A DNA stretch of 64,000 bases. Source: Actinomadura alba. GTDB taxonomy: Bacteria > Actinomycetota > Actinomycetes > Streptosporangiales > Streptosporangiaceae. This document shows positions 16,908-25,950 of this stretch, piece by piece. How positions within the stretch are numbered: position 1 is the stretch's first letter; the number at the start of each line of letters is the position of its first letter. The position numbers were made by a program, and so were the translations under genes. The notes below the pieces were generated by a model, which was given only the letters and a program-made list of their open reading frames with translations, did not search any database and was not told the origin of the DNA. The DNA lies in assembly GCF_014323705.1 (NCBI RefSeq), contig NZ_JABVEC010000018.1, positions 124,001 through 188,000 on the forward strand, given 5' to 3'.

Positions 16908-18755
16908 TCACTCGGGATGATTCGGCGTACGCCGGCCGACGGTGAACGGCGATGTCACCCCCCGGTATGCCACATGCAGCACCATGCCCTGCTTGGCGTG
17001 CGGCAGGTTGTGGCAGTGGTCGAGCCAGATCCCCGGGTTGTCGGCCCGGAACGCGACCTGCCACACCTCGCCGGGCAGCACATCGAACGTGTCCAGCCAG
17101 AGCGGACTGCCGGTCACCGGGCGGCCGTTGCGGGACAGCACCAGCACGTGGTGGCCGTGCAGGTGCATCGGATGGCTTTCGGTGCCGCGGTTGACCACCG
17201 TGGTGCGCACGGCGTCGCCCCGGTCCACCATCAGCGGCGGGATGTCCGGGTAGACGCCTCCGTTGACCGTGTACGCGTAGCTGGGCACGCCGTCCAGGAA
17301 CCGAACCAGCCGGTCCAGTACCAGCGTGTAGTCCTTGTCGTAGCGGCCGAATGGTCCGGGCGCGGGAGTGCCGTACCGGGTGATGTCCAGGTCGGTGCCG
17401 GCCGGGTGCGCCGGCATCGCACCGGTACCCAGGAGCAGCCCGTCGGACTCCCGGCCGTCCACCATCACGTGCACGGCCCCGGCGGGCATCGTGAACACGA
17501 CGTCGTAGCGGCCGCCGGCGGGCAGCCGCAGCGTGGTCGCGGCCGTCAGTACGGTCGGGGCGTTGAGGTCCCGGCCGTCGATCGCACTGACGGTGTACGG
17601 CGTGCCGCCGACCGCCACGCGATGCGCGTTGTTGTCGGTGTTGACCAGCCGCAGGCGGACCCGTCGACCCGCGGGCACGTCCCTGGTCTCCCGCCGGTCG
17701 GATCCGCCGAGTATCATCGCGCCGGTGTCAAAGCGGTGCACGGGCAACGTGATGTCCGTCTCCGCCGGTTCGGTTCTGTCGGGGGTCACGACGAGAGTGC
17801 CGTAGAGGCCCTTGCGGACGGCTTCACTGGACATCTCGTGTGAGTGATACCAGTAGCTGCCGACGTCCTTGGCCTCGAAACGATAGGTGAACGTGCCCCC
17901 CGGCGGCACCGCGTCCTGGGTCACACCCGCGACACCGTCCTCGCCGGCCGGCACGTCGTACCCGTGCCAGTGCAGTGTGACCCCGATGCCCGGCAGCTCG
18001 TTGCGCAGTGTCACCTCGACCATGTCGCCCTGGGTCACCCGCAGCTCCGGCCCCGGCAGCCGGCCATCGAAGGTCCACGCGTCGACCTTCGCGCCGGACG
18101 GCAGGGTGACCGTTGCGGCGCGGGCGGTGAGCGTGAACTTCCGCGTCGGCGCGCGGCTCGGACCGCGCAGGTCGGCGATGGACACACCGGGCGCCGCGGC
18201 GGATCCGCCGTGGGCGGCATGGCCGCTGTCCGCGCCGTGCGTGTTGTGGTCGAGTCGGTCGGGCAAGCGGCTGCCGACGGCGGCCGTGACACCCGCGGCC
18301 AGCAGCGCCACCGCCGTGGTCGCCACCACCGCGACCCGCGCCGTGCGGGCCGAGAGTCGCCATACCAGCAGCGCCGCGACGCCGGGACCGAAAACGGCCG
18401 CGACCGCACCGACCGTCACCGGATACCCGACCAGGAACTGCATCGCAATGCCCGCGACCGCGACGTACGCCGCCGCGATCATCACCGGTACCGGAGGCGT
18501 CCGTCGGCGGACCATGGCGACGCCGACCACCCCGGACAGCAGCGTCAGCGGGACGACGGTCACCAGCCGGTCCGGAACGAACCACCAGCCGGCGCCGCCG
18601 AGCAGTGCGACCACGGTGACCCGCGCGGCCGTGGTCAGCACGGCCGCGATCAGTACCGCGGCGCCGGCCGTCGCACCCCGCAACTGCCAGGCCGCCACCC
18701 ACAGGCCACCCGCGACCACCACCAAGAGCAGGTCGAGGACGAGCAACACGCTCAC
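16908..18755 (-). CDS. Membrane-anchored multicopper oxidase
   Basis: Oxidises a substrate one electron at a time and reduces O2 to water, outside the membrane. The 615-residue protein has about five N-terminal spans (residues 1-175), a His-rich joint (DHNTHGADSGHAAHGG near 195), then cupredoxin domains. All copper motifs are present: TLHWHGYD, SYWYHSHE, SHPMHLHGHHVLV and LDHCHNLPHAKQGM, the last with the His-Cys-His and Met pattern of the type 1 and trinuclear sites. GTG at 18755 overlaps the DUF6220 stop (GTGA). The fused multi-span N-terminus is unusual compared with Tat-exported laccases; it may anchor the enzyme or receive electrons. Confidence 0.92.
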   Translation of the reverse strand: MSVLLVLDLLLVVVAGGLWVAAWQLRGATAGAAVLIAAVLTTAARVTVVALLGGAGWWFVPDRLVTVVPLTLLSGVVGVAMVRRRTPPVPVMIAAAYVAVAGIAMQFLVGYPVTVGAVAAVFGPGVAALLVWRLSARTARVAVVATTAVALLAAGVTAAVGSRLPDRLDHNTHGADSGHAAHGGSAAAPGVSIADLRGPSRAPTRKFTLTARAATVTLPSGAKVDAWTFDGRLPGPELRVTQGDMVEVTLRNELPGIGVTLHWHGYDVPAGEDGVAGVTQDAVPPGGTFTYRFEAKDVGSYWYHSHEMSSEAVRKGLYGTLVVTPDRTEPAETDITLPVHRFDTGAMILGGSDRRETRDVPAGRRVRLRLVNTDNNAHRVAVGGTPYTVSAIDGRDLNAPTVLTAATTLRLPAGGRYDVVFTMPAGAVHVMVDGRESDGLLLGTGAMPAHPAGTDLDITRYGTPAPGPFGRYDKDYTLVLDRLVRFLDGVPSYAYTVNGGVYPDIPPLMVDRGDAVRTTVVNRGTESHPMHLHGHHVLVLSRNGRPVTGSPLWLDTFDVLPGEVWQVAFRADNPGIWLDHCHNLPHAKQGMVLHVAYRGVTSPFTVGRRTPNHPE

Positions 18756-19198
18756 GCCGCTCCCGCGCGCTGGGCCTCGGTGGCCGACCCGGCGGCCGCC
18801 CCGGAGGCGAATCGGCGGGCGTTCCTCAGGCCGGTGGCGGCGGCGCCCATCACGACCAGGCCGTTCACCGCGTGCAGGGCGACGAAGTACAGCGGCATGC
18901 CGGTGCGGTCATCCTGGCTCCCGCCCAGGCCGTTGCTCATGGCGTTCAGGACGAACTGGAGGATGACCAGGCCGATCGGCAACGCGGCGAACGCGATGGT
19001 CCGCCCGTCGGCACGCGCCAGCGCCGCGACGACCGTGTTGAGCAGGACGACCGCCATGATGGCCATCGCCCCGATACGGTGCCCGTCCCACGCGTCTGCG
19101 GTGGCCGGCCGGCTGAACGCGCCGACTCCGGCCAGATAGAACTGCGTCAGCACGACGGCGAGGACGATCGCGCTGGTGATGACAAAGGCCTTGCGCAT
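18752..19198 (-). CDS. DUF6220-like four-helix membrane protein
   Basis: A 148-residue protein with four spans: about 5-27, 42-62, 70-90 and 103-123. It keeps histidines in or near spans 2 and 4 (WDGHRIGAMAIM, FVALHAVNGLVV), which could bind a cofactor. It resembles the DUF6220 family. ATG at 19198 follows GGAGTG; the preceding frame is longer but has no family pattern. It overlaps the multicopper oxidase gene by GTGA, so the two are made together and probably act as a membrane redox pair (inference). Confidence 0.78.
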   Translation of the reverse strand: MRKAFVITSAIVLAVVLTQFYLAGVGAFSRPATADAWDGHRIGAMAIMAVVLLNTVVAALARADGRTIAFAALPIGLVILQFVLNAMSNGLGGSQDDRTGMPLYFVALHAVNGLVVMGAAATGLRNARRFASGAAAGSATEAQRAGAA

Positions 19199-19578
19199 GT
19201 GGATCACTCCGTTGTGAGGAATTGATCGGGACCGGAACCTGACCCCGGAGGCCGTGAGATGGCGGGGAGAAGGAGGGATCGGACGATGGGAGTGTTCAGG
19301 CGCCGAGGGGGGCGCATGGCCTGATGCGCTCATGGCCCATCTCCGCTGTCATATGCCTCTTTTCCGATGGCTTTTCGGATGGCTTCGCCGCCACCTGATC
19401 ATCCCCGCCCGGTGCGCCACCGGTCCTCCCCCATACAGACGCACTTACCGCTACCGCTGATGGCGCACCCGCTACCACCGACGACGCAAGGGCTGTGAAA
19501 GGTACTGTCGGTGCGGTAGCCATCCACTCGTCCGCGAGTAGGAGTCACCTGCGGGCAACCTCGGGCTAAGGTGCGCGC
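19199..19578. other. Divergent intergenic region, no gene seen
   Basis: 380 bp between the DUF6220/oxidase operon and the histidine-kinase gene. The only structure I see is an imperfect tandem repeat around 19367-19390 (CCGATGGCTT then CGGATGGCTT). It must hold both promoters. Confidence 0.5.
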
Positions 19579-20727
19579 ATGGGCACACCACGATCCGGCG
19601 TACAGGCCGCCGTCAAAGACTGGGCCATCGCCGCCTGCGTGGCAGCCATGCTCCTGATCGTCGGATTGTCGGGAAATCACTCCGACACAGATTTCGACCT
19701 ACTCGGCTACGCGCTGCTGGCGACCAGCGGCCTGGCCCTGGCCGCCAGCCGCCGCGCACCGATCGCCGTCCTGGCCGTCACCGGGCTGTCCGCGGTCGGT
19801 TGCCAGGCGATCGGTTTCGATGTGCCCGCCGTCGCCTACCTGGTCGCGGTGTACGCCGCCGTCCGGGCCGAGCACCGCATGATCACGGTCGCGGCGTCCG
19901 CGACCATGCTCGTCGCTTTCCAGCTCCTGGCCCTGGCCTTCCCCCACGGCAGGACCACCGGCGAAGCACTCATGCAAGCCCGAGGCGCCCTGGAACTGGC
20001 CTGGCTGATCGCCGCCGCTGCCGCCGGTGAAGCGCTGCGGCAGGCCGAGCGGCGGGCCAACGAAGCCGAACGCACCCGAGAGGAGACCGCGCGGCGCCGC
20101 GCCAACGAGGAACGAGTGCACATCGCGCGAGAACTCCACGATTCACTCACCCACCAGATCTCCATCATCAAGGTGCAGGCCGAAGTCGCCGTCCACCTGG
20201 CCCGCAGACGCGGCGAACAGGTACCGGAAGCCCTGCTGGCCATCCAGGAGGCCGGTCGCGAGGCCACCCGGGAACTACGAGCGACCCTGGAGGCACTACG
20301 CGACGACGGCAAGCCCCCCTCCCACGGGCTCGACCACGTCCCGGAACTCGTGGAACGAGCCCGTGCGACCGGCCTCGACGCGACGCTGATCATCGATGGA
20401 CAACGACACGACGTACCGGCCGCCGTGGACCGCACCGCCTACCGAATCGTTCAGGAATCGCTCACCAACATCGCCCGCCACGCCGCCGCCGCAACCGCAT
20501 CCATCCGGATCGACTACCGTCCGGACACCCTCGCCATACAAGTCGACGACGACGGGACCGCCACACCCGACACCCCCCCAATGCCCGGTGTCGGGCTACT
20601 GGGCATGCGCGAACGAGTCACCGCCCTCGGCGGCCGCCTACGCGCTGAACCACGCAGCGAGGGCGGCTTCACCGTCCAAGCCGAACTCCCCGTCGGCTCA
20701 ACACTCCCGGTCGGCACAACCTCGTGA
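19579..20727 (+). CDS. NarL-type sensor histidine kinase
   Basis: Membrane sensor that autophosphorylates on histidine and passes phosphate to the next gene's product. The 382-residue protein has an N-terminal membrane part with several spans (residues 12-150), a coiled-coil linker (RQAERRANEAERTREE), the HisKA_3 box ARELHDSLTHQISIIK near 190 with the phospho-His, and a HATPase_c domain with QESLTNIARHA (N box) near 292 and VGLLGMRERVTALGG near 345. The stop overlaps the response-regulator start by GTGA. Signal unknown; it lies divergent from the copper-oxidase operon. Confidence 0.93.
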   Translation: MGTPRSGVQAAVKDWAIAACVAAMLLIVGLSGNHSDTDFDLLGYALLATSGLALAASRRAPIAVLAVTGLSAVGCQAIGFDVPAVAYLVAVYAAVRAEHRMITVAASATMLVAFQLLALAFPHGRTTGEALMQARGALELAWLIAAAAAGEALRQAERRANEAERTREETARRRANEERVHIARELHDSLTHQISIIKVQAEVAVHLARRRGEQVPEALLAIQEAGREATRELRATLEALRDDGKPPSHGLDHVPELVERARATGLDATLIIDGQRHDVPAAVDRTAYRIVQESLTNIARHAAAATASIRIDYRPDTLAIQVDDDGTATPDTPPMPGVGLLGMRERVTALGGRLRAEPRSEGGFTVQAELPVGSTLPVGTTS

Positions 20728-21386
20728 TCCGTGTCCTGCTCGTCGACGACCAACCGCTCCTACGCAGCGGATTCCGCGCACTCCTCGACATCGAAGACGA
20801 CATCGAAGTCGTCGCCGAGGCAGCCGATGGAAAAGAAGGCCTGGCGCTCATCAAGAAACACCTACCCGACCTCGCACTCATCGACATCCAAATGCCCATC
20901 ATGGACGGCATAGAAGCGACCCGACACATCGCCGCCGACCCCGACCTGACCGACGTCCACGTCGTCATCCTCACCAACTACGGCTTCGACGAATACGTAT
21001 TCAACGCACTACGCGCCGGCGCCGCCGGATTCCTCGTCAAAGACATCGAACCAGAAGACCTCCTCCACGCCGTGCGCGTCGCCGCTCGTGGCGACGCCCT
21101 GCTCTCACCATCGATCACCCGCAAGCTGATCGACCGATACATCACCCAACCACCCCACACAGCCGCCGACACAAGGCTCAAAGAACTCACCAACCGCGAA
21201 CGCGAGGCCGTCGCCCTGGTCGCGCAAGGCCTATCCAACGACCAAATCGCCGACCGCATGGTAATCAGCCCACTAACCGCAAAAACTCACATCAACCGAG
21301 CCATGACCAAACTCCACGCCCGAGACCGCGCCCAACTCGTCGTCCTCGCCTACGAATCCGGCCTGCTAACCCCACCCAACCACTGA
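20724..21386 (+). CDS. NarL/FixJ-family response regulator
   Basis: Partner of the upstream kinase. The 220-residue protein has a receiver domain with acidic pocket VDDQ (residues 8-9), phospho-acceptor Asp54 in ALIDIQMPIMDG, and the switch lysine in FLVKDIEPEDLL; the C-terminal LuxR helix-turn-helix reads LTNREREAVALVAQGLSNDQIA through AKTHINRAMTKLHARDRAQL. It starts with GTG at 20724. Codon use near the end favours C- and A-ending codons, unlike the G/C pattern of nearby genes. Targets unknown. Confidence 0.94.
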   Translation: MIRVLLVDDQPLLRSGFRALLDIEDDIEVVAEAADGKEGLALIKKHLPDLALIDIQMPIMDGIEATRHIAADPDLTDVHVVILTNYGFDEYVFNALRAGAAGFLVKDIEPEDLLHAVRVAARGDALLSPSITRKLIDRYITQPPHTAADTRLKELTNREREAVALVAQGLSNDQIADRMVISPLTAKTHINRAMTKLHARDRAQLVVLAYESGLLTPPNH

Positions 21387-21439
21387 CTCGACGGCCCGCA
21401 GCCTGCCACTGCCGGCAGCGCACGGTCAGGGCCACGCGG

Positions 21440-22555
21440 TCACTTGAAGAACTCGCACACCGTGTCGGCCACGTGCTCGGCCTGGGCGTCAGTGAGGCCG
21501 TGCCACAGTGGAAGAGCGAGGTTGCGCCGGCCCGCCTCGAGCGCGTTGGGCCACACCTGCCCCGGCCGCGCGTAGCCGGCGAAGGCGGGCTGCAGGGGCA
21601 ACGGGACCGAGTAGTAGACGTGGGTGCCGATCCCGCGCTCGGTGAGGTGGTCGCGCAACTCGTCGCGCTGGTCCAGCAGGAGGGCGTAGACGTAGTAGCA
21701 GCGTCCCTCGCCTCCCGCCGGCGGCGTGATCACGCCGTGCTCGCGCAGCGGGGCGAACCGCTCGGTGTAGTACTCGGCGATGCGCGCCCGGCGCTCCAGC
21801 CGCTCGGCGAGGGAGTCCAGCCGCCGGGTCTGGAAGGCGGCCAGGACGTCGTCGAAGCGGCTGTTGTAGCCGATCCGGTGATGCCGGAAGCGGTGCACGC
21901 CGTCCTGGCCGTGGTTGCGCAGCATCCGCACGCCGCGGCCGAGCTCCGGCTCGTCGGTGAGGATCGCGCCCCCTTCGCCGGCAGAGCCGAACGGCTTGAT
22001 CTGGAAGAACGAGTAGACGCCGATGTCGCCCCACCGCCCGGCCGGGATGCCGTTGAGACTTGCCCCCTGGGCGGTCGCCGCGTCTTCCAGGACGGCGAGC
22101 CCGTGGCCGGCGGCAGCGGCATTGAAAGCGGGCATGTCCGCCATCACCGAGAACACGTGCGTGGGCATCAGCACGCGCGTGCGGTCGGTGATGAGCTTCT
22201 CGGTCGCGGCGGGGTCCATCACCATGGTTTGCGGGTCGACGTCGGCGAAGACCGGCCTCGCGCCGAGGTTCACGACAGTGCTCGCCACGGGCGGGGCGCA
22301 GAAGGCGGGCACGATGACCTCATCGTCGGGGCCGACGCCGATGGCGTGCAGCGCCAGGGTCAGCGCGCCGGTGCCGCTGCCGCAGGCGATCACGTCGCCG
22401 GCCCCGGTGGCCTCGCGCAGCATCCGCTCGAAGCGGGCGGTCTCCTCCCCCAGAATGAACTTCTGCGAAGGGTGCGTGGCCACCGAGTAGAGGGATTCCA
22501 GCAGCGCGTCCCGCTCGGATTCGAACAGCCCGGACGGGAAATACGGCAGCTTCAC
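21440..22555 (-). CDS. DegT/DnrJ/EryC1-family PLP aminotransferase (second of pair)
   Basis: Transfers an amino group to a keto group, typically of a sugar or cyclitol, or makes AHBA-like amines. The 371-residue protein has GSGTGALTLALHAIG near residue 50, the PLP-anchoring LEDAATAQGA near 155 and the Schiff-base lysine in FFQIKPFGSAGEGGAI near 180, all intact. GTG at 22555 overlaps the stop of the first aminotransferase, so the two are co-translated. The N-terminus (KLPYFPSGLFESERDALLESL) differs from that of its partner, so this is not a recent duplicate. Substrate unknown. Confidence 0.9.
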   Translation of the reverse strand: MKLPYFPSGLFESERDALLESLYSVATHPSQKFILGEETARFERMLREATGAGDVIACGSGTGALTLALHAIGVGPDDEVIVPAFCAPPVASTVVNLGARPVFADVDPQTMVMDPAATEKLITDRTRVLMPTHVFSVMADMPAFNAAAAGHGLAVLEDAATAQGASLNGIPAGRWGDIGVYSFFQIKPFGSAGEGGAILTDEPELGRGVRMLRNHGQDGVHRFRHHRIGYNSRFDDVLAAFQTRRLDSLAERLERRARIAEYYTERFAPLREHGVITPPAGGEGRCYYVYALLLDQRDELRDHLTERGIGTHVYYSVPLPLQPAFAGYARPGQVWPNALEAGRRNLALPLWHGLTDAQAEHVADTVCEFFK

Positions 22556-23799
22556 TTGTTCCTCCCGACAGAGAAGTCGCGGATGCCATGACACACTCGA
22601 TCTACTTCCTCGAGCGTCAGATCGGGATAGAACGGGAGCGCGATCGTGCGCTTGCAGGCCGCTTCGGCGTTCGGGAAATCCCCGGGCCGGTATCCAAGGT
22701 CGGCAAAGCACGGCTGTTGGTGCAAGGGGATGGGGTAATAGGTCTCGGTGACGATTCCCCTGCCGGTGAGATACGCCTCCAGCTCGTCGCGCCGTTCGAC
22801 CTCGATCAGGTAGACGTAGAACACCGGGTTGGTCTCGGCGTTGCGCGCGACCACTCTGGGCAGCTTCAGGATGCCGGGAATATCGGCGAGCCGCTGACTG
22901 TACGCTTCGGCGAGCTCCGCGCGCCGGGCGATGTCGCGGTCCAGGCGCCCCAGCTTGGTCAGCAGGATCGCCGCCTGGAGCTCGTCCATTTTGCTGTTGG
23001 TTCCGGACAGCTGCGACTGCTGGGTGGTCAGGGCCAGCGGGTCGCCGTCGGCGTCGGGCCAGCCGTGGCGGCGCATCATCCGCGACAGCCGGGCGACCTC
23101 GGCGTCGTCGGTGAGGATCATCCCGGCATCGCCGATGGCGCCGAGGGTCTTGGTCGGGAAGAACGACAGCGTGCCGCCCTTGCCGAGCAGCCCGGCGTGC
23201 ACCCCGTTCCAGCGCATGCCGATGGCCTCGGCGCTGTCCTCGACGACCATGATGTCGTGGCGGCGCGCCATCTCGCACACCGCATCCATGTCCGCCATCT
23301 GCCAGAACAGGTGAACCGGCATCACGGCGCGGGTACGCGGGGTGATGGCGCGGGCCAGCGAGTCGACGTCGATCGCGTAGGTGTCGGGGTCGATGTCGGC
23401 GAACACCGGTGTGGCGCCCGCGAGCGCGACCGAGGTCGCTGAGGCGATGAAGGTGAACGCCGGCACCACGACCTCGTCGCCGGGCTCCACTCCACAGGCG
23501 CGCAACAGCAGCACCAGCGCGTCGGTGCCGTTGTTGACCGCGATCGCGTGCCGGGCGCCGGTGTAGCGCTGCACCGCCCGTTCGAACTCGGCGACCTTGT
23601 GTCCCTGCGAGTACTTACTCCGGCCGACGATGTCGTCCACGTGCTCGACGAGCTGCGGCCACAACTCCTCGAACATGGGCGCTTGGTTGAAGAAGGGAAT
23701 CGCCTGGTCGCCGCCGTGCGAAGCGACCGCTGTGGGTACCTTGGGCTGACTCGCGATGCCCCCATCACGGGCTCGTCCGCGGTGGTCCGGTTCACGCAT
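22552..23799 (-). CDS. DegT/DnrJ/EryC1-family PLP aminotransferase (first of pair)
   Basis: A 415-residue fold-type I aminotransferase. Landmarks: AVNNGTDALVLLLRACG near residue 90, VEDSAEAIG near 185, and Schiff-base lysine in LSFFPTKTLGAIGDAGMI near 210. The C-terminal half (TETYYPIPLHQQPCF, ALPFYPDLTLEEVDRV) is typical of nucleotide-sugar aminotransferases. The start at 23799 gives about 32 residues before the usual N-terminal FFNQ motif; a later start is possible. It leads the two-gene minus-strand unit. A nearby UbiA gene is divergent and shares the control region. Confidence 0.9.
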   Translation of the reverse strand: MREPDHRGRARDGGIASQPKVPTAVASHGGDQAIPFFNQAPMFEELWPQLVEHVDDIVGRSKYSQGHKVAEFERAVQRYTGARHAIAVNNGTDALVLLLRACGVEPGDEVVVPAFTFIASATSVALAGATPVFADIDPDTYAIDVDSLARAITPRTRAVMPVHLFWQMADMDAVCEMARRHDIMVVEDSAEAIGMRWNGVHAGLLGKGGTLSFFPTKTLGAIGDAGMILTDDAEVARLSRMMRRHGWPDADGDPLALTTQQSQLSGTNSKMDELQAAILLTKLGRLDRDIARRAELAEAYSQRLADIPGILKLPRVVARNAETNPVFYVYLIEVERRDELEAYLTGRGIVTETYYPIPLHQQPCFADLGYRPGDFPNAEAACKRTIALPFYPDLTLEEVDRVCHGIRDFSVGRNK

Positions 23800-24564
23800 G
23801 CGCTCAAGTGTCCGGCGGTCCCGCGACCGGCATCAATAGCAGACGCGTAGCAACAAAACACCGTTCGGCCGCGACAACCGGCGGCCGAGACCGCGCCCGC
23901 ACACCAATTATCTCCGGGAACGCGTCCGGCCGGGCGACCTGGACGCAATTGCCAAGTGGACTTGGCCGGAATCGCCGCGGAGCCGCAATAATCTCTGCAC
24001 TGACAATAGCAAGTTCTTGCGTACAGATATTGTCATTCTCCGGCCCAGTGCCGCCGAGGTACAGTTTCTGGCGAAAGCCACGGCGCAAGATCGACGAGTC
24101 GGGTCAGCCCAGATCAGAGACGGGGCCATGCACATGAGGCAGCGCGGAAGAACCGCTGTCATCATCGGTGATGTTGGCCGGGCGCGCCGTCGCGAGGACG
24201 TTGGTCGGCGCAGTTCGCGAGGGTCGCGAGGGTGGTGCCCATGCCGCGTCGTGGAGGGCGCACCGCCACTGGTCCACACCGGGGATTTCGCCGCGCTGCG
24301 CCGCGAATTCTCCGGCGCGCCGCCCCATGTGCGTGCCTTCGGTAACGGGCCCGGCCGTCTCGGCGTCGGCAATTGCGGGCACCGGCCGAGCGGAGAAAAA
24401 TACGCGCCGTCCGGTCCGCAGTGCCGTGCGCCCTGACCGTCGCGCGGCGGCTCGCCGTAACCGGCCGCCGGCAGGACCGGCCCTGACCCGACCAGTCCGG
24501 CGGTCGCGCCGTCCGAGGTCGCCGCGCCGCTCATCCAGGACACCTGCCCCGGCAAGGAGCACAG
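23800..24564. promoter_or_regulatory. Divergent control region between aminotransferases and UbiA gene
   Basis: 765 bp without a convincing gene; the open frames on both strands look like compositional noise. Positions 24001-24007 (TGACAAT) and 24029-24035 (ATTGTCA) form an inverted repeat, and inside it GCAAG-TT-CTTGC is a second one. Bases 24002-24022 share CAATAGCAAG with the cluster motif at 47417-47437 and match it at 14 of 21 positions. Confidence 0.5.
24002..24022 (-). promoter_or_regulatory. Weak copy of the 21-bp cluster motif
   Basis: Starts GACAATAGCAAG, sharing ten consecutive bases with the copy before DUF3050; the second half (TTCTTGCGT) diverges. It lies in the aminotransferase/UbiA control region. 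Confidence 0.35.
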
Positions 24565-25569
24565 ATGGAAGCCAGAAGCGCCGTCGGGCCGCAGACCAGC
24601 GGACCTGCACCGGCTCGCGGTCAGTCGGGATCAGCGGTCGGCCTGGCCGCCCGGATCTCGGCCTACGCCAGGCTCGCCAAGATCGAGTTCGTCCGTGACT
24701 ACTCCCTCGCCTCCCTCGTCGTGCTGGCGGCTCTGGCGGCCGGCCCCGGGCTCGCCGGTCACCACGTGGTGACCCTCCTGCTGTTCCTCGCCGGGCAGAC
24801 GAGCCTGTTCGCGGTGGTGGCCACCTTCGACGACGTCACCGGCTACAAGGACGGCAGCGACAAGGCCAACTACGTCGCCGCCGACGGCACGCCGCTGCGG
24901 CCGCTGCGGCGCAAGCCGCTGCTCACCGGCGAACTGACCCTGCGACAGGTTGAACGCTTCGGCTACCTCGCCCTGCTGTGCGGCACCGCGCTGTGGACGC
25001 TTACCATCGTGCAGTCCGCGCACGCGCCCTGGTGGGCGGTGCTGGCCGCCTCCCTGTGCCTGCTGGCAGGCGTGCAGTACTCATGGGGCCTCAAGCTCAG
25101 CTACCGCGGCTTCGGCGAGGTGCTCGTCGCAGGCTGTCCGTTCGTGATGGCCCTCGCCCCCTATGGTCTGGCCGCCGGCGACCTGCCCGCGCTGGCCCTC
25201 GTCGGGGCGCTGCTGTTCGGCCACTGGCAGATGCTGGTGTCGGCCTACTCCAACACCAAGGACATCAGCGGTGACAAGGCGGTCAACCGCAGCACGGTGG
25301 CCGTGCGCGCCTCCGAGCGCGGCAACCACCTGTTCATCGGCGTCCTCTCCCTGGCCGAGCCGGCGCTGATCTTCACCTCCGCGGCGGTGGGCTGGGCCCC
25401 CTGGTGGTTCAGCCTGACGATGCTGCCGGTGCTCGGGCTGCGGATCCGCCAGTACACCGGTTTCCTGCGCACCGGAGACGCACTGCTCGCTCGCAAGAGG
25501 GGGATGGCGGCCTTCCGGGTCGGCGTCGTCTGCTTGATCACGACCTATCTCATCCTGATGGCGACCTGA
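24565..25569 (+). CDS. UbiA-family membrane prenyltransferase
   Basis: Transfers a prenyl chain from a diphosphate to an acceptor inside the membrane. The 334-residue protein has about eight to nine spans. The two Mg2+-diphosphate motifs are FDDVTGYKDGSDK (about residues 88-100) and YSNTKDISGDK (about 230-240), both Asp-rich. ATG at 24565 follows AAGGAGCACAG. It is the only prenyltransferase in the window that could join the prenyl synthase products to a second part. The first motif begins FDD rather than NDxxD, placing it away from MenA/UbiA quinone enzymes. Acceptor unknown: an aromatic, a polyol or a sugar-derived unit are all possible. Confidence 0.9.
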   Translation: MEARSAVGPQTSGPAPARGQSGSAVGLAARISAYARLAKIEFVRDYSLASLVVLAALAAGPGLAGHHVVTLLLFLAGQTSLFAVVATFDDVTGYKDGSDKANYVAADGTPLRPLRRKPLLTGELTLRQVERFGYLALLCGTALWTLTIVQSAHAPWWAVLAASLCLLAGVQYSWGLKLSYRGFGEVLVAGCPFVMALAPYGLAAGDLPALALVGALLFGHWQMLVSAYSNTKDISGDKAVNRSTVAVRASERGNHLFIGVLSLAEPALIFTSAAVGWAPWWFSLTMLPVLGLRIRQYTGFLRTGDALLARKRGMAAFRVGVVCLITTYLILMAT

Positions 25570-25574
25570 CCGGT

Positions 25575-25591
25575 CCCCGCCGCCGGCGGGG
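25575..25591 (+). terminator. Short GC stem-loop after UbiA gene
   Basis: CCCCGCC (25575-25581) pairs with GGCGGGG (25585-25591) around a 3-nt loop, 5 bp after the UbiA stop. Short and without a T-run, so a weak call. Confidence 0.4.
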
Positions 25592-25950
25592 CTTCCCGCT
25601 GCCCGAACCGCGCCCTGCCCCGGCGAGGTCCCCGTGATCGCTTCCTGGTGCGGCCCTCTGCCGACTTCCCTTGGCGGCCGGCCGCACTCAGGAGGCACGC
25701 GCCACAGCGCGGCTCATACCCCGGCCCGTCCATCGACGGCCCGCGCTCCACGCGGCCAATGCTGCGACCATCACGCCCTCGTCTCCGAAATACCGCCGAT
25801 GCCCGGCGACGGTCCCTGGAGGACTGTGCGGGCTCCCTTGCGTGGCGCTCTTGTACCCGGGGCGCCGGAAGGCGGGGGCCGTGGCGAGGCGACGGTGACG
25901 AGAGACACCGCTCATGGACGCCACGCGCCGGAATTCGGGCAGGTTCGGTG
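25592..25950. other. Intergenic stretch between convergent genes, no gene seen
   Basis: About 360 bp between the UbiA terminator and the stop of the FAD oxidoreductase. Open frames here are extensions or antisense of the neighbours and have no recognisable motif. Confidence 0.5.

Noticed and set aside
24017..24610. Overlapping frames on both strands before the UbiA gene
   Set aside because: Composition is Arg/Gly/Ala-rich, with no motifs or start signals; treated as non-coding control DNA.
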